From positions 1-44,400 of the forward strand of contig JAGVNY010000036.1 of the NCBI GenBank assembly GCA_020053015.1: DNA of 44,400 bases, written 5' to 3'. Both the position numbers and the translations under genes were made by a program. Positions 37,601-44,400 of this stretch are shown here, one piece after another. Under the pieces are notes generated by a model. The model was not told the DNA's origin. It did no database searches and saw nothing but the letters and a program-made list of their open reading frames with translations. Origin of the DNA: Candidatus Zixiibacteriota bacterium. Its GTDB lineage: Bacteria; Zixibacteria; MSB-5A5; JAABVY01; JAHJOQ01. The first letter of the stretch is position 1; every line of letters starts with the position of its first letter.

Positions 37601-38122
37601 GACCGCTATCATCGAAGTATCACGGGGGATGACCAGATTACGGTGGTCCATTCACCCACCGACAGACCGATCAAGAACACCGACGTATTTGAGTCAGTCG
37701 GACGGCGCATCACGCAGCGCCATCCTGAAGTCCAATTCCGCCTCTGCGAGAACATGGGCTTTGACGAAGCCATCAAGCTTAAGCGGACAGGCAACATCGC
37801 ATTCGATCAATTGCAGATCGGAGATGGATACTACTGCCTTTCGTCAGTTGAGAATTCAGCCCTCGGCATGGTGAACATCGTGCATCTCGACGATTTCGCA
37901 CGCAAGTGCATAGCCAACTCAATCGGAACCGACGAGTTGCCCTGGTACACACCCTCGACCGAAGAGGAAGTCTATCGAATCGTCAACGACTTGGTGTCTG
38001 ATCCGACTCGGCTCGAAAAAGAACAGAAGCGCACCTACGATTGGTTCAGGGAATGGTGGAATGAGAAGCATCTGATCTATTACTTGACCGATTTTCTCGA
38101 AAGGGTATATGAAGGCGCTTAG
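34682..38122 (+). CDS. TPR + GT4-type + GT2 + C-terminal GT-B-like multidomain glycosyltransferase
   Basis: ORF 34643..38122; ATG 34682 preceded by AGGAAGAAGG. TPRs, then [34 protein letters not shown]...[72 protein letters not shown]; third GT-like module. Confidence 0.88.
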   Translation: [1146 protein letters not shown]

Positions 38123-39890
38123 AATAGACCTTGGGTGCGGCGACAGTCCCATAGAGGGATTCGACGGACTCGATGTTCGTCCGCTACCGGGGGTGAAGTA
38201 TGTATCGGACGTACGCCAACTTCCATTCAAAGACGGCACCGTTGACGAACTCGCAGCACGCCACGTGATTGAGCATTTTACTCGTCAGGAAGCTGCCGAA
38301 GTGCTCCGGGAATGGAGACGAGTGCTCAAGCCCGGCGCACCGATTACTATCTGGTGCCCTAATCTGCTCTATATAGCTGAAGAGTATCTTAAGCTGCCGG
38401 ACATAGACAAGAATCCGGAACGCAAGTACCATCTTCTCGGATGGTTGTACGGAGAGCAGAACTACGACACTAACTTCCATTACTTCGCATATGATTGGTG
38501 GCTGCTCGGCGAGATGTTGATCAAGACAGGCTTTGCTAAAGTCGACTCTCTGCACGATCTCCATGCACAGAATCTGTGTGTCAGGGCATACAACGCAACC
38601 TCAGTGCAAAAGGCAGCGCCAACACTACGCCACACGTTGGCCCCAAAGGTATTGGTGGAATCGACGGCGCGAGTATTCGGCGATTCGCTCTTGTCGTACC
38701 CGCTGACAGCTATTTTCAAAGCAAAATACCCGGGTGCGGTCGTTTCGTATGCCGCCGGCAAGATTGAGCGTCCACTTTTTGATATCGCATCGACCATCGA
38801 CGAGGTTACAGAGAAAACCATCGACAACCCGGCTGTGCCGCTGAACGATGGCAAGTACGATATGATTCTCCGAGGCGCATTTGATGTTGACGAGAAGTGG
38901 AAACCCCGGCGATTCATCGACGGCTTCGACGGTCCCGACGGTTGGGACAAGGTAATCGACAGCGGCAATTTGCTAAGCTTCAACTACCCCGAGGGCGACC
39001 TCAAACGACTAAGAGACGTACTCGCTCGGTCTGAAGGTAAGAAGCGAGTGATGATGTTCATACCGACTCCACGCCCCAACATGTCGATTCCGTGGGAGAT
39101 ATCCGGCTGGGACATCGCAAATTACCAGCGCGTCGTGGAACTACTCAATAGCGAGCGACGCGACCTGGAGTTCTTCGCCTTTTATGGGCATCAAGAAACA
39201 TCGCATGATGCGATCAGAGGGCCGAATGTTACCCAGCTTGGACGTCTCGCCGCCTACGAAGAAGTACTCTGGTTCTCTCACATTGACATGCTCATTTCAA
39301 CTTCGACTTCCGTGTCAGGGATGATCGCCCCGCTTGTGGAGACGCCGCAGGTCGTGATTCATACGTGCGAGGAGGACAGTTCGCCGGTGTGGTCCGGGAT
39401 TCCCGACAAGTGCGTTCTGCCGCAGCTGCGGTTCCTCTACCTCTGTTCGCACAAGACGACAGGCGAAGTTATCAGCTTTGTGAAGCCTGAAGCTGGCGGG
39501 AGAATCTACGAGTGGGAATTCAATCACTTCTGGAAACGATCTGTGGTGAAGAGACGAATGCGAGAATCTCACGACGTTAAGCCGGAGGCGGTTGCAGAAG
39601 AGGTGCTGAGGAGGTTGAGCAACCCTGATTCGCCCGGAAAGGAATGGACTCTGCCGGAAGGCCGCTCCATATGCGAGTCATGCAGGCTGAAGCAAGAATT
39701 GGATATTTGTATTTATGATTTCAAACCCCGGCTTCGAAACGGGCTATGGATGGGAGAGAACCGAGGATCGGTGCGAACAGCCGCTCCGCAATCAACAGCG
39801 GAAATGATGAACAGGCTGTCGCAGGCGGACAAGCAACTAAACGTTACCGGGATTTCCGTAGAGGAGCCGCAAGGAGACCAATATGGCTGA
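38109..39890 (+). CDS. SAM-dependent methyltransferase fused to GT9-like glycosyltransferase region
   Basis: IDLGCGDSPIEGFDGLDVRPLPGVKYVSDVRQLPFKDGTVDELAARHVIEHF...EWRRVLKPGA; C-terminal VTQLGRLAAYEEVLWFSHIDMLISTSTSVSGMIAPLVETPQVVI resembles GT9/heptosyltransferase. Confidence 0.8.
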   Translation: MKALRIDLGCGDSPIEGFDGLDVRPLPGVKYVSDVRQLPFKDGTVDELAARHVIEHFTRQEAAEVLREWRRVLKPGAPITIWCPNLLYIAEEYLKLPDIDKNPERKYHLLGWLYGEQNYDTNFHYFAYDWWLLGEMLIKTGFAKVDSLHDLHAQNLCVRAYNATSVQKAAPTLRHTLAPKVLVESTARVFGDSLLSYPLTAIFKAKYPGAVVSYAAGKIERPLFDIASTIDEVTEKTIDNPAVPLNDGKYDMILRGAFDVDEKWKPRRFIDGFDGPDGWDKVIDSGNLLSFNYPEGDLKRLRDVLARSEGKKRVMMFIPTPRPNMSIPWEISGWDIANYQRVVELLNSERRDLEFFAFYGHQETSHDAIRGPNVTQLGRLAAYEEVLWFSHIDMLISTSTSVSGMIAPLVETPQVVIHTCEEDSSPVWSGIPDKCVLPQLRFLYLCSHKTTGEVISFVKPEAGGRIYEWEFNHFWKRSVVKRRMRESHDVKPEAVAEEVLRRLSNPDSPGKEWTLPEGRSICESCRLKQELDICIYDFKPRLRNGLWMGENRGSVRTAAPQSTAEMMNRLSQADKQLNVTGISVEEPQGDQYG

Positions 39891-40146
39891 GACGCTCGGC
39901 AGTCTGATGGACAAATTGAGCATTGCAAACATCAGGCTGTGGCATTTGGAGGACACCAGACGCGACACGTCACTGCCGGACAGGGAGAGACTTTCGGCTG
40001 CGGACAAGGTCGCAGTTGTCAATCGCCAGCGAAACGATCTCATTGACGAGATTGATTGCTTCCTCAGCGATGCCATCAACGGCAGAGCGAAGCTTACCGA
40101 TCCCAAAGTCAAGATCTATCGCGACGTTGAGAAGGTCGAGGTTTGA
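39883..40146 (+). CDS. Small DUF4254-like protein
   Basis: LSIANIRLWHLEDTRRDTSLPDRERLSAADKVAVVNRQRNDLIDEIDCFL; overlaps the preceding CDS by 8 nt. Confidence 0.65.
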   Translation: MAETLGSLMDKLSIANIRLWHLEDTRRDTSLPDRERLSAADKVAVVNRQRNDLIDEIDCFLSDAINGRAKLTDPKVKIYRDVEKVEV

Positions 40147-40147
40147 T

Positions 40148-40951
40148 ATGAAAATTGTTGGCATGGCTCAAGTCCATAACGAGGTCGAAACGGGACATCT
40201 CGATCGGTGCATGAAGCACTACTCGAGAGTGTGTGATGAGCTCGTCGTGCTCGACGATGCGTCAACGGACGGTTCGCTGGACATGATTCGTCAGTACACG
40301 AAGAATGTCATTGTCAATGAGAACAACAACTGGGACCGTGGACTCGAGACCAAGAACAAAGCAATACTCCTTGAGAACACCCTCCAGTTGAATCCGGACT
40401 GGATCGTGTCGTTCGATGCTGACGAGGTATTCGAGCGCAGGCTTCTCGACAGGAGATTCCTCGAGAACATGCTCAAATGGGCCGACACGAAGAATGTGCT
40501 CTCTCTCTGCTTTAATTGGAATCATCTCTGGCTGTCAGAGTGCTGGTATCGTGTAGATTCGAGATTGTCTACAGTGAGTCCGCCGCGTATTTGGAAGAAC
40601 ACTGGAAACATGGTGATCGAGATTACTCCGGGTCTGCACAGACGACTGTGGCCTCGTCAGATGGACAATCCGGTTCGAATCAACCTCGCGTTGATCCACT
40701 ACAGCTCCTCGTCAGAAGAGAAGCTCATTCGAAAGATCAGCAATTACTTGCGGCTTGACCCCACAGGAAACTACCGAGCCGTCCTCGAAGGTGTTGAGCT
40801 CGCGGAGGTCAATCACGACTGGTTCGAGAATGAAACAAAACCGGAACGGCGCGACCCGCCAGAGCTTGCAGAGATACATGCTCGAATTATGATGCGCCTG
40901 CAGAGGACTCCCATTCACTCAAATGAAGGTGTGGTTGCAGGCGCTGTCTAA
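40148..40951 (+). CDS. Glycosyltransferase family 2 protein
   Basis: MKIVGMAQVHNEVETGHLDRCMKHYSRVCDELVVLDDASTDGSLDM...DWIVSFDADEVFERR. The track ORF 39923..40951 is over-extended; ATG 40148. Confidence 0.88.
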   Translation: MKIVGMAQVHNEVETGHLDRCMKHYSRVCDELVVLDDASTDGSLDMIRQYTKNVIVNENNNWDRGLETKNKAILLENTLQLNPDWIVSFDADEVFERRLLDRRFLENMLKWADTKNVLSLCFNWNHLWLSECWYRVDSRLSTVSPPRIWKNTGNMVIEITPGLHRRLWPRQMDNPVRINLALIHYSSSSEEKLIRKISNYLRLDPTGNYRAVLEGVELAEVNHDWFENETKPERRDPPELAEIHARIMMRLQRTPIHSNEGVVAGAV

Positions 40952-40998
40952 GGAGTAGACTTGAGTCGAAAGAAACGTGTGTTGAAGGGAGATATACT

Positions 40999-41976
40999 AT
41001 GTCAAAGATACTTGTAACTGGCTGCAAAGGAACACTGGGGCAGCCGCTTGTTGCGGAACTGCAGAATCGCGGCCACGAAGTGTGGTGCATGGACTTGCAG
41101 CACCAGGCCGATGAGAACTACTTCCGCGCGGACGTTGCAAACTACCGTCAGCTTGAACGAGTGTTCGACCAGAACTACGATTACGTCTACCATCTTGCGG
41201 CCGAGTTTGGACGCATCAACGGTGAGGAATACTACGATACCCTCTGGCAAACGAATGTGATCGGAACACGTAACATCCTCGAGTGGCAGCGCAAGAAAGG
41301 ATTTAGATTGATCTTCGCGTCGTCATCAGAAATCTATGGTGACAAACACGAAGAGATACTGCGCGAAGAGATTCCGCTACATCAATCGATTATTCAGCAC
41401 AATGACTACGCCACAACCAAGTGGGTGAACGAAATTCAGATCATGAATTTCGAGCGCAGGTATGGCGTGCCGATCGTAAGGCTTAGGTTTTTCAACGCAT
41501 ACGGCCCCGGCGAGTACTATCACCATTACCGTTCCGTGGTGTGTCTCTTCTGCTACCGTGCGCTATTGGGTATACCGTATCAGGTTTACCTGGGATACCA
41601 TCGGGTGTTCATGTACATCGATGATTTCATCCCGACACTGGCGAACGTCTGCGAGAATTTCAAGGCAGGCAACGTCTACAACATCGGCGGCAAGGAGTTC
41701 AGAAGCGTGAAGGATCTGTCTGATCTCGTGCTCAGATACACAGGCGCGTCCGAGAATCTCGTGACGTATCTTCCCGAAGACAAACACAACGTGATGAACA
41801 AGAAGCCAGATATTTCAAAGGCGAAGATGGACTTCAACCACGACCCTAATCAGCCGCTTGAAGTGGGCGTTCCCAGGACGATAGAGTGGATGAAGCAGGT
41901 TTATGGAGTCGGAGCTGTCCGTCCGGCTTACATGAGCCCATATCGAGTGCCCCAGACGCCAGTCGGCGTCAGGTAA
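40999..41976 (+). CDS. NAD-dependent epimerase/dehydratase (NDP-sugar)
   Basis: ILVTGCKGTLGQPLVAEL (Rossmann), SSEIYG, YATTKW (YxxxK), RFFNAYGPGEYYHHYRSVV. Confidence 0.93.
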   Translation: MSKILVTGCKGTLGQPLVAELQNRGHEVWCMDLQHQADENYFRADVANYRQLERVFDQNYDYVYHLAAEFGRINGEEYYDTLWQTNVIGTRNILEWQRKKGFRLIFASSSEIYGDKHEEILREEIPLHQSIIQHNDYATTKWVNEIQIMNFERRYGVPIVRLRFFNAYGPGEYYHHYRSVVCLFCYRALLGIPYQVYLGYHRVFMYIDDFIPTLANVCENFKAGNVYNIGGKEFRSVKDLSDLVLRYTGASENLVTYLPEDKHNVMNKKPDISKAKMDFNHDPNQPLEVGVPRTIEWMKQVYGVGAVRPAYMSPYRVPQTPVGVR

Positions 41977-41991
41977 GGCGAGCATAACAAG

Positions 41992-44400
41992 ATGGGACGA
42001 GTGAAGAAGCAGAGGCGTGTAATCAAGCGACGAACTCGCGCGGTACGCACTTCGGGAATCCAGAAGGTAACCCGCGACGTCGGCAACGAGTCACTCATTG
42101 AGTCGGCTGAGCTCTTGCTGAGCAAGGGCGACAATGAGAAGGCAGAGCAGGCTGTTGCGCTCCTCCTGACCGCGGATACTGCTGAGAACGACAGCGCTGC
42201 GTTTCTGCGTGCATCCCGTATAAGCGCATTCGCGGCTGCGCACAGAAAGGACTTCGAGCGGGCGAAGACGATCGCGCTCAAAGCGCTGGCAGTTGACAGC
42301 GAGCTGCTCGACTTCTACTATGTGCTGGTTTACGTATTCACGCGGATGGAAGACTACACTCTCGTGAATCTGTACGGTCAAAAGTATATGGATATTCACT
42401 CGAGGATTCTACCCGCCGAGTCGTCGCGGCAGCCATTTGCTGGCACCTATGACAAATCCCATGAAATTGCGAATAACATGGGCGTCGGCCTGCGCGAGCA
42501 GGGGAATCTGCAAGATGCTGTTGAGCAGTTCGAACGCGCTATAAGGCTGAAACCAGATTACACAGCGGGTTACATCAACCTCGCCCGATTAGCACAGCAC
42601 ACAGGCCAGCTCACAGAAGCTCGAGACATTCTCGATAGGGGGATCCGAATGGGCGCTGGAGCCCAGGAACTGAAGATGCTTCGAGAAGCGATGGCCGATA
42701 CGCGACCTCGCGTATCGTTGTGCATGATTGTCAAGAACGAGGAGGAGAACTTATCACGCGCGCTTGAGAGCGTCAAAGATGTTGTGGACGAAATGATCGT
42801 TGTCGATACAGGGTCTACCGACAGAACGATCGACATCGCCAAACGATTTGGCGCCAAGGTGTATCACCACAAGTGGGAGAAGAACTTCTCCAAGGCACGA
42901 AATGAGTCCATCAGCTACGCGACGGGTGAGTGGATATTCATACTTGACGCCGACGAAGAGCTGCTGCGCGACGACGTGCCGTTCCTCAAGGATATCCTCG
43001 CACGCGCGGAGGAGAACGCGATCTCGGTCTCCGTATTCAACGTGGCGGAGAACGATGCTCATGCTTCGTTCCTCCCGTCAATCAGGTTCTTCAGACGAAC
43101 TCTCGGCGCCTACTATGACGGTATAGTCCACAATCAGCTCAAGTTCGATGAGGAACACAATGTCATACTCAGAGCAGGCGTGCGAATCAATCATTACGGG
43201 TACGCGTTGTCTCCCGAGAAAATGAAAGCCAAGATTGAGAGATCGAAGGAACTCTTGCTCAAACAGCTCGAGGAAAACCCGAACGATCCATTTGCGAACA
43301 TGAACATTGCCCAGATCTACCGCGGGGAAAGCGCGCAGCCATCCCCGGATCTGTGCGGCAGAATCATCTACCATGCTCAAAAAGTGATCGATAACACCGG
43401 ACTCACGCAAGAAGCGAAGGTCCATTTGCGATTGATGGCCCTGCATCAGATGGCTTCGGCTTACTTCTTTATGGAGGAATTTGGCAGGGTCCGGGACTTG
43501 TGCATGGAAGCTATTGGGATCAAGCCCGACTATCTGGACCCAATCATAACGCTCGGTTACGTGGCGACAAGAAAGGCCGAGTGGGAAGAGGCCAAGAAAT
43601 GGTACCAGCGCTACCTTGAAGCAAAGAGAAACTTCAAGGACTACGAAGAGACCGACTCCATAATCTTGTTGAACTATCAAAGTGAGCGGAACGCCCATTA
43701 TGGACTCGGACAAGCGTGTGAGAATCTTGATCAGACGGTCGAGGCCATCCGATGGTACGAGAGTGCCGTGGAAGACGGCGAAAGATATCTGGATACGTTT
43801 CTTAGGTTGTCTGAGCTCTTCTACAATCAGGATGAATACTCGAAAGCAATAGACTACGCCGAGAAGCATCTATCCGCGGAGCCCTCGGCGTGGCCAGCGC
43901 ATTACATCGCAGGTGAGAGCTATCGGCTGAGCGGCAACTACGACTCGGCCATTGTGCATCTGCAGGAAGCTGCCAACATCTGCGAGGGAAGTCAGGAAAC
44001 GATCTACGCACTCGCAAGAGCGTTGTTTGAGGCGGGCAGACTTGATGAAGCAGACAGATGTGCGGATGTGCTCATCGCAAAGTTCCCTGACTTCGATCAT
44101 GCATTCAGAGTGGTTGCGGACATCAAGTACTCGATTTCCCGCTTCGATCTGGCGGCTCGCTATTACGAGAAGTGGACTGTGATATGTCCCAACGACGAAG
44201 AAGTATGGAACAACCTCGGCAACTCCTATTTCAAGCTGGGTCGATTCGAAGAGGCCGAACAGCGTTACAGGCGGGCGCTGTTTCTTTCGCCCGGCATGGC
44301 TGTAGCCGCAAGAAACCTGGGGATCAGCCTTGCGAAGATCGATCGAACGAGCGAGGCCGCGAGCGTGCTTTCATCGTTCCTGGAGCTGTCGCCTGACGAC
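41992..44400 (+). CDS. TPR-containing glycosyltransferase family 2 protein (3' truncated by window end)
   Basis: Open frame from ATG 41992 to the window end (not in the track because no stop): MGRVKKQRRVIKRRTRAVRTSG..., VSLCMIVKNEEENLSRALESVKDVVDEMIVVDTGSTDRTIDIAKRFGAKVYHHKWEKNFSKARNESISYATGEWIFILDADEE, then multiple TPRs. Confidence 0.9.
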   Translation, partial: MGRVKKQRRVIKRRTRAVRTSGIQKVTRDVGNESLIESAELLLSKGDNEKAEQAVALLLTADTAENDSAAFLRASRISAFAAAHRKDFERAKTIALKALAVDSELLDFYYVLVYVFTRMEDYTLVNLYGQKYMDIHSRILPAESSRQPFAGTYDKSHEIANNMGVGLREQGNLQDAVEQFERAIRLKPDYTAGYINLARLAQHTGQLTEARDILDRGIRMGAGAQELKMLREAMADTRPRVSLCMIVKNEEENLSRALESVKDVVDEMIVVDTGSTDRTIDIAKRFGAKVYHHKWEKNFSKARNESISYATGEWIFILDADEELLRDDVPFLKDILARAEENAISVSVFNVAENDAHASFLPSIRFFRRTLGAYYDGIVHNQLKFDEEHNVILRAGVRINHYGYALSPEKMKAKIERSKELLLKQLEENPNDPFANMNIAQIYRGESAQPSPDLCGRIIYHAQKVIDNTGLTQEAKVHLRLMALHQMASAYFFMEEFGRVRDLCMEAIGIKPDYLDPIITLGYVATRKAEWEEAKKWYQRYLEAKRNFKDYEETDSIILLNYQSERNAHYGLGQACENLDQTVEAIRWYESAVEDGERYLDTFLRLSELFYNQDEYSKAIDYAEKHLSAEPSAWPAHYIAGESYRLSGNYDSAIVHLQEAANICEGSQETIYALARALFEAGRLDEADRCADVLIAKFPDFDHAFRVVADIKYSISRFDLAARYYEKWTVICPNDEEVWNNLGNSYFKLGRFEEAEQRYRRALFLSPGMAVAARNLGISLAKIDRTSEAASVLSSFLELSPDD

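Noticed and set aside
39923-40147. N-terminal extension of the GT2 ORF in the track (MQTSGCGIWRTPDATRHC...)
   Set aside because: Out-of-frame overlap with the DUF4254-like gene; GT2 homology starts at MKIVGMAQVHNE (40148).

Overview
This 44.4-kb window is gene-dense bacterial chromosome with no CRISPR array, phage or transposase seen. The gene style suggests an uncultured FCB-group/Zixibacteria-like genome, but that is a guess. From left to right it holds: (1) a divergent lipoprotein gene cut by the window start, an uncharacterised membrane-protein cluster (1-3509), a DUF72 protein and a DacF-type D-Ala-D-Ala carboxypeptidase; (2) tRNA-Phe and an accessory stretch (5.8-7.8 kb) with a truncated exported-protein gene, a propeller-like lipoprotein and hairpin-rich repeats; (3) a CBS-domain protein with an SLC13-type transporter, tRNA-Thr, a NarL/NarX-type two-component system, DUF1573, a cysteine synthase/CBS-type PLP enzyme, a CDF transporter, a TPR protein, purE-purD, an alternative GlmU-type protein, galT and a membrane glycosyltransferase-like protein; (4) a flagellar operon flgF-flgG-flgA-flgH-flgI-flgJ(SLT)-flgN-flgK-csrA-flgL-fliW; (5) a glycosylation island with a 1159-aa TPR + multi-glycosyltransferase protein, a methyltransferase/glycosyltransferase fusion, a small DUF4254-like protein, a GT2, an NDP-sugar epimerase and a TPR-GT2 protein running off the window end. 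The best candidate for something undescribed is the ~220-nt gap between fliW and the giant glycosyltransferase gene (34463-34681). It has 11 GGA triplets and at least four consecutive hairpins with GGA in the loop, resembling a CsrB/RsmZ-like CsrA-binding RNA embedded as an mRNA leader beside csrA and fliW. csrA itself has its Shine-Dalgarno GGA in a small hairpin loop.
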